A stretch of DNA of 54,445 bases from Spirochaetaceae bacterium (GTDB lineage: Bacteria; Spirochaetota; Spirochaetia; Treponematales; Treponemataceae), in the NCBI GenBank assembly GCA_017936665.1, contig JAGBFB010000012.1, positions 1 to 54,445 on the forward strand, written 5' to 3'. The position numbers were made by a program, and so were the translations under genes. The notes beneath the pieces are model-generated. The model was not told the DNA's origin. It saw only the letters and a list, made by a program, of their open reading frames with translations, and made no database searches. Positions 32,853 to 43,029 of the stretch are shown here, in pieces; positions within the stretch are counted from its first letter, which is position 1, and the number at the start of each line of letters is the position of its first letter.

Positions 32853-34663
32853 TGGCAAAAATATCTTCTTCTACAATAGATGAAGTAAATGCTAGAACAG
32901 ATATAATTTCTCTAATTGGTGAATATACACGTCTTGAACGACGTGGAAGTGATTGGTGGGGGTGTTGTCCTTTTCATAATGAAAAAACACCTTCTTTTCA
33001 TGTTGTTCCAGATAAACGAATGTATCACTGTTTTGGTTGTGGTCAAGGTGGAAGTGCCATAAATTTTGTGATGGAAATTGAAAAACTTTCTTTTACAGAG
33101 GCAGTTGTTCAACTTGCAAAAAAAACTGGAATTGAAGTTGTTTATGAAGGTGCAAATTTTGTTCAAGAAAATCCTTTAGAAAAAAGAAAAGATGAAATTT
33201 ATGATTTGTATTCTAGAACTAGTGGTACGTTTCATTTTTTTTTAACTCAATCAGATATGGGAAAATTTGCTTTTGATTATTTAATTTCAAGAGGGGTTTC
33301 AAAAGAAATTATTGAAAAATTTCAGTTGGGTTATTCACCTTCAGATAGAACTTGGTTAAAAAAATTTTTATTATCAAAAAATTATTCTAACGAATTCTTA
33401 AATGAAAGTGGTTTATTTTCTAAAAAATATCCAGATATTGCATTTTTTTCTGATAGATTAATGTTTCCAATTTTCAATAGAAAAAATCAAGTTGTTGCTT
33501 TTGGTGGACGAATTTTGCATGGCGAAGGTCCAAAATATCTTAATAGTGGAGAAATGATTCAGTATAAAAAGGGCGAAACTCTTTATGCTTTTAATTTTGC
33601 TAAAGAAACAATCCGTAAAGAAAAATCTGTAATTTTTTGTGAAGGTTATATGGATGTAATTGCATATCATCAAGCGGGAATAACAAATGCTGTTGCACCT
33701 TTAGGAACCGCTCTTACGGAAGGTCAAGTAAAATTGATTTCTTCTTTTGTAGATACTGTTTATTTATCTTTAGATTCTGATGATGCAGGTCAAAATGCAA
33801 CTTATAAGGCAATTTTACTTTGTAGAAAATTAGACTTACCCGTAAAAGTTATAAAATTAGAAGGTGGAAAAGATCCTTCAGAAATTTTAAATAAATTTGG
33901 TTTACAAGCATTGACAAATGCAATAAACGACGCTATAATCGATTCGGACTTTTTATTATCGGCTCTCTCTGTAAAGTACAATATAGGAACTCCTGACGGA
34001 AAAACTAAGGCTTCATTAGACTTTTTTCCTTATGTAGATGCATTGTCTTCCGATATTCAAAAAGACTCATGTTTGGAAAAATTATGCCAGACATATAATT
34101 TAAAACCTGAAGCCGTAAAAGCTGACTTCAACAATCGAGAAAATGCAAGGAATAGGATACAAACATCATCAATAAATAATAATATTGCAAATAAAACAGA
34201 AGAAATTAAATTAAATGCCGAGTCTAGGGCGATGTTGGCTGTTGTTGCAAATATTGATTATTTTTCACAGATGAGAAATTGTTTGTCAGTAGATGATTTT
34301 GAAGATGCTTTGGCAAGGGATATGTTTATTGCTCTTGAGGAATGTTATAGAGAAGGCTCGATGAACTATGATGCTTTTCTTTCAAAATGTACTGATGAAA
34401 GAGTTCAAAAAATTGTTACAAAATCTGTGATTTCAGGAGAATTTACTTCTTCGCCTGAAACTTCACAGCAGACAATTGAAGATTGTATTTGGGTAATCAA
34501 AAAAAACAGTCTTGAAAGAAAGCGTGATAGATTGGTAAATCAAATACGTCAGTGTCAAGGAAATACTCTTGAAGAGCAACAAAAGTTAGATCTATTACTA
34601 AATGAAAAAATTAGTATAGATTTAGAATTAAATAATAGAAAGAAAAAGGACGCCATTGGATGA
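32852..34663 (+). CDS. dnaG: DNA primase DnaG
   Basis: 603 residues. The N-terminal zinc domain has '[14 protein letters not shown]' and '[10 protein letters not shown]' (CHC2). The catalytic core contains '[16 protein letters not shown]' and the Toprim motifs '[15 protein letters not shown]' and '[12 protein letters not shown]'. The C-terminal ~150 residues are the helicase-binding region. It makes RNA primers for replication. Four bases overlap with rpoD, reproducing the widespread dnaG-rpoD macromolecular synthesis operon, here without rpsU. Confidence 0.96.
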   Translation: MAKISSSTIDEVNARTDIISLIGEYTRLERRGSDWWGCCPFHNEKTPSFHVVPDKRMYHCFGCGQGGSAINFVMEIEKLSFTEAVVQLAKKTGIEVVYEGANFVQENPLEKRKDEIYDLYSRTSGTFHFFLTQSDMGKFAFDYLISRGVSKEIIEKFQLGYSPSDRTWLKKFLLSKNYSNEFLNESGLFSKKYPDIAFFSDRLMFPIFNRKNQVVAFGGRILHGEGPKYLNSGEMIQYKKGETLYAFNFAKETIRKEKSVIFCEGYMDVIAYHQAGITNAVAPLGTALTEGQVKLISSFVDTVYLSLDSDDAGQNATYKAILLCRKLDLPVKVIKLEGGKDPSEILNKFGLQALTNAINDAIIDSDFLLSALSVKYNIGTPDGKTKASLDFFPYVDALSSDIQKDSCLEKLCQTYNLKPEAVKADFNNRENARNRIQTSSINNNIANKTEEIKLNAESRAMLAVVANIDYFSQMRNCLSVDDFEDALARDMFIALEECYREGSMNYDAFLSKCTDERVQKIVTKSVISGEFTSSPETSQQTIEDCIWVIKKNSLERKRDRLVNQIRQCQGNTLEEQQKLDLLLNEKISIDLELNNRKKKDAIG

Positions 34664-36435
34664 CAGATAACGAACTGGATTCTTCTGTTTCAAAACTTGT
34701 CGATTATGCAAAAGACAAGAAACAGATAACTTGGGATGAGTTAAATGAACTTTTATCTCCCGATATCATCAAAGATACAGAAAAAATGTCAAAAATTTAT
34801 AATGCACTTCAGGAACATAGCATTCTTTATGTTGAAGATGATGGACTTGGAGATGCAGAAGATGATGATATGTTGGTAGATGACGATGCAGATGATGATG
34901 CTGTAAAAGAAGTTGAATCTGATCGCAAGCGTTTAGTTTATAATGATAAAAATTCTACTGGTGATGATCCAATAAAATTATACCTCAGAGAAATTGGAAA
35001 AGAGCATCTTTTAACCGCTGAGCAGGAAGTTGAGCTTTCAAAAAAAATGGAAGATGGAGAGAATATCATTAAGGATGTTATTAAACATTCTGGAATGATG
35101 ATTCCTGAATTTTATGCTGTTGCACAAAAAGCTTTTTCTAGAATCGATTTACACGAAGCAGGTAAACCTCGCAAAGAAATTAATGAAGAAATGGCAGAGC
35201 GACGTCGTCTTCGAGCATTTTATAGCGATATTCTAAAACAAGTTTTATCAGATATGAAGCAGTATATGCAATTAAAAAAACAATTGTATGAAACTGATTC
35301 TTCTAGAAATATTTTTGAAGATGAATCTTTGTTGCAATTAAGAAATAAAATTTTACCAGAATTGCAAAAAATCGATATTCAATCAGAAGAAATTGAAAAA
35401 TTTTCTGATAAATTTATTGATGCCACAAAAAAAATTGCTGAATATAAACACAGACAAGAACGAAAAGCAAAAGAACTTAGAATTACTGATTATTCTGATT
35501 TACGAAGTCTTGGTAGAAAAATTGCAATTAAATCTGAATGTGTAAAATTGGAATCTGAATTAGGATTATCAGCAGATGAAATCCGTGATATTTACACACA
35601 AATTCAAAAAATTGATAGAAAATTACGTCGTCTTGAATATGAATTTGAAAATAATGTTCAAGAAATTCTTGATATGGCAAAAGAAATTCAACGTGGACGT
35701 AAAATGATGGAAATTGCAAAAAATCGTCTTATTAATGCAAATTTGCGTCTTGTAGTTTCTATTGCAAAAAAATATACCAATAGAGGATTGCAATTTTTTG
35801 ATTTAGTTCAAGAAGGTAATATTGGTCTTATAAAAGCTGTAGAAAAATTTGAGTATCGTAAAGGATATAAGTTTTCTACTTATGCAACTTGGTGGATTAG
35901 ACAAGCAATTACGCGTTCAATTTCTGATCAAGCAAGAACAATACGTGTTCCTGTTCACATGATTGAACAAATAAACAAAGTTGTAAGGGAATCTCGTCAG
36001 TTAATGCAAAAACTTGGTCGCGAACCAACAGATGATGAGATTGCAGAACAATTAGGATGGCCTGTTTCAAGAGTAAAACAGGTTAAGAATGTTGCACGCG
36101 AACCAATTTCACTTGAAACTCCTATTGGAGAAGAAGAAGATTCTCTTTTAGGAGATTTTATCGAGGATAAAGAAGTTGAAAATCCAGCAAATCTTACTGC
36201 ATATACATTGTTGCAAGAACAAGTTCATTCTGTTTTAGCAACATTACCTGCGAGGGAACAAGAAGTTCTAAAAATGAGATTTGGTTTAGATGATGGATAT
36301 TCATTAACTTTGGAAGAAGTTGGTTTGTATTTTGATGTAACTCGAGAACGTATTAGACAAATTGAAGCAAAGGCTTTAAGAAGGTTAAGACATCCTAGAC
36401 GTTCTAGTGGTTTACGCGATTATATAGACATTTAA
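34660..36435 (+). CDS. rpoD: Primary sigma factor RpoD (sigma70)
   Basis: 591 residues. Region 1.1 lies at the acidic N-terminus, region 1.2 at '[21 protein letters not shown]', region 2 at '[12 protein letters not shown]' and '[17 protein letters not shown]', region 3 at '[18 protein letters not shown]', and region 4 at '[20 protein letters not shown]' (landmarks only). A non-conserved stretch separates regions 1.2 and 2. It directs RNA polymerase to housekeeping promoters, consistent with the TTGACA/TATAAT boxes seen in this window. Confidence 0.97.
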   Translation: MTDNELDSSVSKLVDYAKDKKQITWDELNELLSPDIIKDTEKMSKIYNALQEHSILYVEDDGLGDAEDDDMLVDDDADDDAVKEVESDRKRLVYNDKNSTGDDPIKLYLREIGKEHLLTAEQEVELSKKMEDGENIIKDVIKHSGMMIPEFYAVAQKAFSRIDLHEAGKPRKEINEEMAERRRLRAFYSDILKQVLSDMKQYMQLKKQLYETDSSRNIFEDESLLQLRNKILPELQKIDIQSEEIEKFSDKFIDATKKIAEYKHRQERKAKELRITDYSDLRSLGRKIAIKSECVKLESELGLSADEIRDIYTQIQKIDRKLRRLEYEFENNVQEILDMAKEIQRGRKMMEIAKNRLINANLRLVVSIAKKYTNRGLQFFDLVQEGNIGLIKAVEKFEYRKGYKFSTYATWWIRQAITRSISDQARTIRVPVHMIEQINKVVRESRQLMQKLGREPTDDEIAEQLGWPVSRVKQVKNVAREPISLETPIGEEEDSLLGDFIEDKEVENPANLTAYTLLQEQVHSVLATLPAREQEVLKMRFGLDDGYSLTLEEVGLYFDVTRERIRQIEAKALRRLRHPRRSSGLRDYIDI

Positions 36436-36484
36436 TTTACAATAGTATAGAATATATTAGATTTGTGTACGATAAGAGGTTGAT

Positions 36485-37327
36485 ATGTTAGAAGTGTTTG
36501 ACAGATTAAAAACATTGCAAGATGTACTTGCGGAAAAGTATGAATTACAAGCAAAAATTGAAGAAGCTCCAAAAAAGCTATCGACACAAGAAGAGCTTCT
36601 TGCTCGCTTGAAAAAAGAGTATATTGAAAAAAATGCCATTTACGAAGAAGTTCGTAAAAAAGTTGCTCGCTTAAAGACAGAATTAGCTGATGTTAATGCT
36701 GCAATAGAAAAAAGCGAAAAAGGTATGGATTCTATTACTACTCATAGAGAATATGAAGCACTTGATAAAGAAATAAATGACGCTAGAGAGTTAGAACAAA
36801 CTATTCGTAATGATTTAAAGAAAGAAGAAAAATCACTTGCTGAATTAAACGATAATCTTAAAACAGAAGAAGTTTTAATTCAACGTCAAGAAGAAGAATT
36901 AAGTGATGGTAAAAAATCATTACAAGATGAAATCGACCAATATAACGCAAAAATGGATGATTTGAAGAAGCAAGAAGAAGAACTTGTTCCTGGAATTGAT
37001 CCTGAAATAATCTTTAAGTTTCAAAGAATCATTAGAAGTAAACATAGCAAAGGTATTGTAGCTGTAAAGGGAAATGTTTGTGATGGTTGTCATATGATTT
37101 TACCTGCACAATTTGCTAATGACGTACATGTTGGTGATAAAATTGTTTTCTGTCCATATTGTAGCCGTATTCTTTACTATCAAGAAGTTGATGGTGCTGA
37201 TGAAGAATACTTTCAAATGGATGATACAGGTAGTCTTGCTGACCTTGGTGATGAATTTGATGACGAGTATGATGAAGACAGTGAAGACTACGATGATAGT
37301 GATTCTATAAAAGAATTGGACTATTAA
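36485..37327 (+). CDS. Coiled-coil protein with C-terminal zinc ribbon (CT398/DUF164-like)
   Basis: 280 residues. Residues ~5-175 are a long coiled coil, rich in Glu, Lys and Leu. Residues ~185-225 hold a C4 zinc ribbon, 'CDGCHMILP' and 'FCPYCSRILYY'. The end is a very acidic tail of Asp/Glu/Tyr. This is the layout of the C4-zinc-ribbon family (DUF164) linked to RNA polymerase or secretion in other bacteria. It sits between rpoD and rnpB, the same place it has in other treponemes as I recall. AAGAGG precedes the start. Confidence 0.82.
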   Translation: MLEVFDRLKTLQDVLAEKYELQAKIEEAPKKLSTQEELLARLKKEYIEKNAIYEEVRKKVARLKTELADVNAAIEKSEKGMDSITTHREYEALDKEINDARELEQTIRNDLKKEEKSLAELNDNLKTEEVLIQRQEEELSDGKKSLQDEIDQYNAKMDDLKKQEEELVPGIDPEIIFKFQRIIRSKHSKGIVAVKGNVCDGCHMILPAQFANDVHVGDKIVFCPYCSRILYYQEVDGADEEYFQMDDTGSLADLGDEFDDEYDEDSEDYDDSDSIKELDY

Positions 37328-37339
37328 TTAGTAATTTTT

Positions 37340-37700
37340 CAGAAGAGAAATGATCGCTGTTTTGTAGTATTCCTATAAAACAGAGGAAAGTCCGGGCTCC
37401 TTCGGAAAAAATGCCGGTTAATTGCCGGGCAAAATGAACGAAAGTTTATTTTGACAGATAGTGCAACAGAAAATAAACCGCCTTGAAAAAGGTAAGGGTG
37501 AAAAGGCAGGGTAAGAGCCTACCGCACTTTTGGTAACAAAAGTGGCAGTGTAAACCTCATTTGGAGCAAGATCAAGCAGTAATCTAACTCCGATTTATGA
37601 TTACGGGTAGATCGCTACAGATATTCAGTAATGGATATTGCAGATAGATGATCATTATGTAGTTTTTACATAGACAGAACTCGGCTTATTTTCTCTTCTG
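37340..37700 (+). ncRNA. rnpB: RNase P RNA, bacterial class A
   Basis: About 361 bases. The P1 stem is CAGAAGAGAAA (37340-37350) with TTTCTCTTCTG (37690-37700). The invariant GAGGAAAGTCCGGGCTCC near 37382 and ACAGAACTCGGCTTA near 37674 form the P4 core. A T-run follows P1, which can serve as its terminator. This RNA is the catalytic part of RNase P, which trims tRNA 5' ends. Confidence 0.95.
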
Positions 37701-37716
37701 TTTTTTTTGGGTGGGT

Positions 37717-38670
37717 ATGAAAAACGTAAAGTACGGCAATAATGGTATTGTTAGAAAGAAGTCAAAAATTCTCGCAACTGTTTGTGTTGTTCTTGCAGTA
37801 GTTATTTTGGTAACTCTGTTAGTTTACGTTTTTGTAAGAGCTTTTTCTGGAACAAGAAGAGATATTCCTACTACAAATAAATTATATTCTTTATGGAAAG
37901 AAGGTGATTATCAAAATGTTTACGATTCATCTTCTTTAATAATCGAAAATAATCCTTTAAATATCACAGCAAATGTTTTTAAAGGATATAGTTCCTTCTT
38001 TTTGGCCTTATCACAAACAGATATTAGTATTTCTCAAACTTTATTAGACGAAACTGTTAATCATTTACGAATTTCGTTATATTATGCAGATGAAGACACT
38101 TTACCACAAATATATTATATGTTAGGAAAGGCATATTTTCAAAAAAATACAATTTCTTCATATCATTATTACTCAGATTTAGCAGTAAAGTATTTAGAGT
38201 TAGCAAAACAATCAGGATATGTGTCTTCAGATATTCCAGAATATCTTGGTTTATGTTATGCTGATTTAGGATTAACAGAGCAAAGTTTGTCATCTTTTAC
38301 AGAAGCTTTGCTTGTTAGAGAATCAGATGTATTACTTTTAGCTATTGCTCAACAATATTATAAAAATTTACAATATGATATTGCTAAACAATATTTATTT
38401 AGAGTAAATTATGAAAGTGAAGATGATGATTTGGTTCTAAAAAGCAAACTATTGCTTGCAGATATATATTTTGCAGAAAATAATTATGCAGAAGCAAAAA
38501 ATGAATATGAATCAATTTTGTTAAAAGATGATTCAATAGCAGATGCATATTTCGGACTTGGTAATGTTTATGAAAAATTAGGTGATATTGCTAAGGCTCG
38601 ATCAGAATGGCGAAAAACATTAAAAGTTCAGATAAATCATTCTGGTGCAATAAGTAAATTAGGTTTATAA
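37717..38670 (+). CDS. Membrane-anchored TPR protein
   Basis: About 317 residues. One membrane helix at about residues 15-40 ('ILATVCVVLAVVILVTLLVY') is followed by tetratricopeptide repeats, clearest at the C-terminus: 'KSKLLLADIYFAENNYAEAK' and 'ADAYFGLGNVYEKLGDIAKA'. It probably scaffolds an envelope or cell-wall complex, since mreB follows. The ATG at 37717 is preferred over GTG 37711, but neither has a well-spaced ribosome site, and the gene begins just 17 bases after rnpB. Confidence 0.78.
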   Translation: MKNVKYGNNGIVRKKSKILATVCVVLAVVILVTLLVYVFVRAFSGTRRDIPTTNKLYSLWKEGDYQNVYDSSSLIIENNPLNITANVFKGYSSFFLALSQTDISISQTLLDETVNHLRISLYYADEDTLPQIYYMLGKAYFQKNTISSYHYYSDLAVKYLELAKQSGYVSSDIPEYLGLCYADLGLTEQSLSSFTEALLVRESDVLLLAIAQQYYKNLQYDIAKQYLFRVNYESEDDDLVLKSKLLLADIYFAENNYAEAKNEYESILLKDDSIADAYFGLGNVYEKLGDIAKARSEWRKTLKVQINHSGAISKLGL

Positions 38671-38671
38671 A

Positions 38672-38689
38672 TTAATGCGAAAGCGTTAA
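38672..38689 (+). promoter_or_regulatory. GAAA-tetraloop hairpin before mreB
   Basis: A seven-pair stem TTAATGC/GCGTTAA closed by GAAA, between the TPR gene stop and the mreB ribosome site (GGAGG). It could be an attenuator, processing site or mRNA stabiliser. Confidence 0.45.
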
Positions 38690-38710
38690 TACTTCTTTTG
38701 GAGGGCTAAA

Positions 38711-39748
38711 ATGGGTTTTTTTGATAGGTTTTCAACAGATGTTGGAATAGATTTAGGTACTTGTAATACATTGATTTATGTACGAGGAAAGGGAATTGTA
38801 ATCAATGAACCTTCAGTAGTTGCAGTAGAACGAGGAACAAAACGAGTTGTTGCTGTTGGTGCAGAAGCTAAACGTATGTTATATAAAACACCAGGTGATA
38901 TTCAAGCAATTAGACCTTTAGCGGACGGTGTTATTGCAGATATGGATAGCACAGAAAAAATGATTAGATATTTTATTTCTAAAATTGTTCCAAAACACCG
39001 TCTTTTTAGTTCAGTAAGAATGAAGATTGGTATTCCATCATGTATTACTGAAGTTGAAAAACGTGCAGTTCAAGAAGCTGCCTTAAAAGCTGGTGCAAAA
39101 GAAGTTGGTGTTATTGAAGAATCACTAGCTGCAGCAATTGGTGCTCAAATTCCTATCCATGAACCTGCAGGTCATATGGTTTGCGATATTGGTGGTGGTA
39201 CAACAGAAGTATCTGTAATTTCTCTTAACGGTATGGTTGTAACAAATGCAATCAGACTTGGTGGCGATGAATTTGATGAATCTATCATAAAACACGTTAG
39301 AAATGTCCATAATATGATAATTGGTCAACAAACTGCTGAAAAACTCAAAATTGAAATTGGAAATGCAACACCAGATAAAAATATTGAAACAATGGAAATT
39401 AAAGGAACTGATGCTATTACAGGTTTACCTCGTAGACTTGAAATTGATTCAGTTGAAGTTAGAGAAGCATTAAAAGATCCTGTTACTCAAATTGTTGATG
39501 AAATTAAGCATACTTTAGCTCAAACTCCACCAGAATTAGCTGCTGATATTTTTACACACGGTATTGTTATGGCAGGCGGTGGTTCTTTACTAAAAGGTCT
39601 TCCTAAATTAATTTCTAAAGAAACTGGTGTTCCTGTTATTCTTGTAGAATCACCTTTAGAGTGTATTGCTGTAGGTGCAGGACAAGCATTTGAAGTATTT
39701 AGCGATATGACTTCAGATAGAAGTATTTACGACAGTATTAATTCTTAA
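38711..39748 (+). CDS. mreB: Rod-shape actin homologue MreB
   Basis: 345 residues with the actin fold: phosphate-1 loop '[20 protein letters not shown]', '[18 protein letters not shown]', phosphate-2 '[16 protein letters not shown]', the adenosine motif '[16 protein letters not shown]', and the N-terminal amphipathic start 'MGFFDRFS'. It forms membrane-bound filaments that guide wall synthesis. GGAGG lies seven bases before the ATG. It is the first of mreB-mreC-mreD-mrdA-rodA. Confidence 0.97.
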   Translation: MGFFDRFSTDVGIDLGTCNTLIYVRGKGIVINEPSVVAVERGTKRVVAVGAEAKRMLYKTPGDIQAIRPLADGVIADMDSTEKMIRYFISKIVPKHRLFSSVRMKIGIPSCITEVEKRAVQEAALKAGAKEVGVIEESLAAAIGAQIPIHEPAGHMVCDIGGGTTEVSVISLNGMVVTNAIRLGGDEFDESIIKHVRNVHNMIIGQQTAEKLKIEIGNATPDKNIETMEIKGTDAITGLPRRLEIDSVEVREALKDPVTQIVDEIKHTLAQTPPELAADIFTHGIVMAGGGSLLKGLPKLISKETGVPVILVESPLECIAVGAGQAFEVFSDMTSDRSIYDSINS

Positions 39749-39754
39749 TAGATT

Positions 39755-40609
39755 ATGGTAAAAGAAAAATCTACTGTTTCTTTTAAATATTCTCTAATTG
39801 TATTCCTGATATTAGTTATAATTTCGGGAGTTTCTTTGGCGTTATCTTCTGGTGGTTTTATTATTAGTGTTAAAGAAGTAGGTTTTTCTATTTTATCTGC
39901 TGGTCAAAAAGGTGTTAACTCTGTAATTACAGGTGTTGGTAATGGTGTTTCCGCCGTAAAAGAACTTGCAGAATTAAAAGAATCTTATAATAAATTGGTT
40001 CAGCAACTAGAAGATTATGAATATTTGCAACGTAATAATGCAGAAATTCGCAAAGAAAATGAACTTTTGCGTGAACAACTTGGAATTTCAAAATCTATCG
40101 TAAACAAAAATTATGTTGCTCAAATTATAGGTCGTGATCCTGATAGTTTATATTCTGCGATTACTGTAAACAAAGGTAGTCGTAATGGTATAAGAAAAAA
40201 TATGCCAGTTATTGCAGTTCAAAATGGTGATATAGGTCTTGTTGGTAAAGTTGTTACTGTTGGGGCGTTTACAAGTCAGATAATGCCTATTTACGATTTT
40301 CAGTGTAATATTTCAGCACGGATACAACATACACGAGATCTTGGGTTAGTTGTAGGACAAGGTAACGCTGATAGTCCTTTACAGATGCAATACATTAAAA
40401 AACGTGTTTTAAATGAATTGCAATATGGTAATGTGGTTGTAACTTCAGGTGAGAACGAAAACTATCTTAAAGATATTCCAATTGGAAGTATTACTAAAAT
40501 AAAAACAGTAGATTATGATAGTTCTTTAATAATTGAAATAACACCAATTATTGATTTTGCAAGATTGGAAACTGTTATGATTGTTGATGTAAAAACTGAG
40601 CAGGAGTAG
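39755..40609 (+). CDS. mreC: Rod-shape protein MreC
   Basis: 284 residues. A membrane helix (about 12-30) is followed by a coiled coil ('LVQQLEDYEYLQRNNAEIRK') and the MreC beta domains with 'SAITVNKGSRNGIRKNMPVI' and 'GLVGKVV'. MreC bridges MreB-MreD to PBP2 in the periplasm. It starts six bases after the mreB stop without a clear ribosome site, suggesting coupling. Confidence 0.93.
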   Translation: MVKEKSTVSFKYSLIVFLILVIISGVSLALSSGGFIISVKEVGFSILSAGQKGVNSVITGVGNGVSAVKELAELKESYNKLVQQLEDYEYLQRNNAEIRKENELLREQLGISKSIVNKNYVAQIIGRDPDSLYSAITVNKGSRNGIRKNMPVIAVQNGDIGLVGKVVTVGAFTSQIMPIYDFQCNISARIQHTRDLGLVVGQGNADSPLQMQYIKKRVLNELQYGNVVVTSGENENYLKDIPIGSITKIKTVDYDSSLIIEITPIIDFARLETVMIVDVKTEQE

Positions 40610-40612
40610 GGT

Positions 40613-41119
40613 ATGATTAGGTCTTTTTTTTCAACAATTTTAATGATGTTCTGTTTTTTACTTTTTGAAACTGCCGTTGTTTCTAATTTAACTTTTTTAC
40701 CTGCTATTCCCGATTTTCTATTAATGATTACGTTATTTATTGCACTAAATAACGGAGCTTTGCTTGCAGAATCTACAGGATTTGTTTCTGGTTTTTTATT
40801 GGATTTTTTGAGTGCTTCACCTTTTGGATTTAACGCATTGTTAAGAACTGTTATGGGCTTTGTAATGGGACTTTTTCATGGAATTTTAAATTCATCAAGT
40901 ATATTATTACAAATATTATATGGAATAGTTGCAACAATTATTAAAGCTCTTGTTGTTTATTTTATATCATTCTTTTTTGTTAATGTTGTTCCTTATTCTT
41001 TATTTTCCCAATTATTTTTAACAGAATTATTACTAAATGCAATTTTTACACCAATTATGTTTAAGTTTTTGTCTTTGTTTTCTGAATTTTTAATTGTAAA
41101 ACCGGAGTCACGACTTTAA
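40613..41119 (+). CDS. mreD: Rod-shape protein MreD
   Basis: 168 residues, almost wholly hydrophobic, with five to six membrane helices. 'ALNNGALLAESTGFVSGFLL' and 'SPFGFNALLRTVMGFVMG' fit the MreD family. It joins MreC in the elongation complex. It lies three bases after mreC, and its stop shares one base with the mrdA start (TAATG). Confidence 0.9.
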   Translation: MIRSFFSTILMMFCFLLFETAVVSNLTFLPAIPDFLLMITLFIALNNGALLAESTGFVSGFLLDFLSASPFGFNALLRTVMGFVMGLFHGILNSSSILLQILYGIVATIIKALVVYFISFFFVNVVPYSLFSQLFLTELLLNAIFTPIMFKFLSLFSEFLIVKPESRL

Positions 41120-43011
41120 TGTTAACATTACAATCAAACGATTTTAGAAATAAAGAAGGCAGTTCAGAATCAAAAAAACGTAAACTATTTATTTTAACGA
41201 TTATTGTTGTTATTAGTTTTGTTATTTACACAATGAAATTATTTTCGATGCAAGTTATTTCTGGTTCTTCATATCGAAAGCAGTCAAGAGAACTTTCACA
41301 ACGTACAAAAGTTTTACCTGCAAAACGAGGTGAAATTTACGATAGAAACGTTACTTTGCCAATCGTTGTTAATACTGATTCATTTGCTATAGATATTATT
41401 CCAGGTGAAATACCTTCTGGTAAATATGATACGGTTGCATTAAAACTTTCTTCAATGTTAGGAATTGAAAAATCTGTTATTGACAAAAAAGTTCCCTTAT
41501 CTTTAAGAAAATCTTATAGTTCTATAGAAATAAAATCTAATGTTACCTTTGAACAAGTTGCTAATATTGCAGAAAATTTAAATGATTTACCAGGTGTTTC
41601 ATGGCGTATGAAACCAATGCGAAATTATGTAGAAAATATTGGTTCTTTATCACATATAGTAGGTTATGTTGGTGATATTACAAAAGAAGAATTAAAAGTA
41701 TTATATAATCAGGGGTATTCTAATACAAGTATTATCGGAAAAACTGGAATTGAAAAACAATACGATATGATTTTACAAGGCAAATCAGGATTGGAATCTA
41801 GAACTGTTGATGTTAGAGGTAGATATTTATCTGAGGAACCTATAATTCAAACTCCAGAAATGGGAAAAAATTTAGTACTTACCATCGATACTGATATTCA
41901 AACATTAACTGAAAAAGCATTAGGTGAACGTATAGGAGCTGCAATTGTATTAAAGCCTTCTACAGGTGAAATTTTGGCTATGGTTTCATATCCTTATTTT
42001 GATGCTAATATTTTTAATTTAGAAGATGGATCCGCTCTTTATTCTAAATTATTAAATGATCCACAAAAACCTTTGTTAAATAGGGCAGTGAATGCAACAT
42101 ATTCCCCTGCCTCAACATTTAAAGTTGTTATGTCTACTGCTTTACTTGCAGAAGAAGCTTTTTCTCCCTTAAAAACAGTAGATTGTTCAGGTAGAATTGA
42201 ATATGGAGATAGAACTTTTAAATGTCACATTGGTGTCCCTGGCCATGGGTATATGGATTTGAAAAATGGATTAGCTCAATCTTGCAACGTTTATTATTGG
42301 ACAATTGGTAGAGATTATCTTGGTGTTGATAAAATTTCTTCTTATGCAAAAGAATTTGGATATGGTCAACCCTTTGATATAGACCTGCCAGGACAATCTG
42401 AAGGATTTGTTCCTACGTCACAATGGAAAGAACGTCGTTATCATGAAAAATGGCTAGGTGGAGATACAATGAATATGTCTATTGGACAAGGATATACACT
42501 TGTAACACCAATGCAAGTTGCAGATATGATGGCAATGATTGTAAATGAAGGAAAAATTTATAAACCTCATTTTTTAAAGGAAGTTAGAGATCCTGTTACA
42601 AACGAAGTTATAGAATCTACTAAACCAGAAGTTTTATTTTCTAGTAATATTCCTCAGTCAGTTTGGAAGGAAGTAAAACAAGATTTACGATACACTGTTA
42701 CAGATGGTTCTGCACAATTTCCACTAAAAAATAAAATTGTAAAAATTGCAGGAAAAACAGGTACAGCTGAAGTTGCACAATACAAAAATTCTTGGCATTC
42801 ATGGTTTGTATGTTATGCACCTTATGATGCACCTGTAGAAGATACTGTTGTTGTTTGTGTGTTAGTAGAAGCTGCAAATCAGTGGGAGTGGTGGGCTCCT
42901 TATGCTTCAAATATTATTTTACAAGGAATATTTGCAAATCAAACTTATGATGAAGCAATTGATTCCCTTGGATTTAGATATTTATCAAGACCAGTTGGTC
43001 GTCAAGAGTAA
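41119..43011 (+). CDS. mrdA: Penicillin-binding protein 2 (elongation transpeptidase)
   Basis: 630 residues. One N-terminal membrane helix (about 24-45), then the PBP dimerisation domain ('LPAKRGEIYDRNVTLPIVVN'), then the transpeptidase with active-site 'SPASTFKVV' (Ser332, Lys335), 'AQSCNVYYW' (SxN) and 'IAGKTGTAEV' (KTG). It cross-links peptidoglycan during cell elongation and works with RodA, encoded next. There is a weak ribosome site, so translation probably depends on mreD. Confidence 0.95.
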   Translation: MLTLQSNDFRNKEGSSESKKRKLFILTIIVVISFVIYTMKLFSMQVISGSSYRKQSRELSQRTKVLPAKRGEIYDRNVTLPIVVNTDSFAIDIIPGEIPSGKYDTVALKLSSMLGIEKSVIDKKVPLSLRKSYSSIEIKSNVTFEQVANIAENLNDLPGVSWRMKPMRNYVENIGSLSHIVGYVGDITKEELKVLYNQGYSNTSIIGKTGIEKQYDMILQGKSGLESRTVDVRGRYLSEEPIIQTPEMGKNLVLTIDTDIQTLTEKALGERIGAAIVLKPSTGEILAMVSYPYFDANIFNLEDGSALYSKLLNDPQKPLLNRAVNATYSPASTFKVVMSTALLAEEAFSPLKTVDCSGRIEYGDRTFKCHIGVPGHGYMDLKNGLAQSCNVYYWTIGRDYLGVDKISSYAKEFGYGQPFDIDLPGQSEGFVPTSQWKERRYHEKWLGGDTMNMSIGQGYTLVTPMQVADMMAMIVNEGKIYKPHFLKEVRDPVTNEVIESTKPEVLFSSNIPQSVWKEVKQDLRYTVTDGSAQFPLKNKIVKIAGKTGTAEVAQYKNSWHSWFVCYAPYDAPVEDTVVVCVLVEAANQWEWWAPYASNIILQGIFANQTYDEAIDSLGFRYLSRPVGRQE

Positions 43012-43029
43012 TTTTTTTTAGGAGACAAA

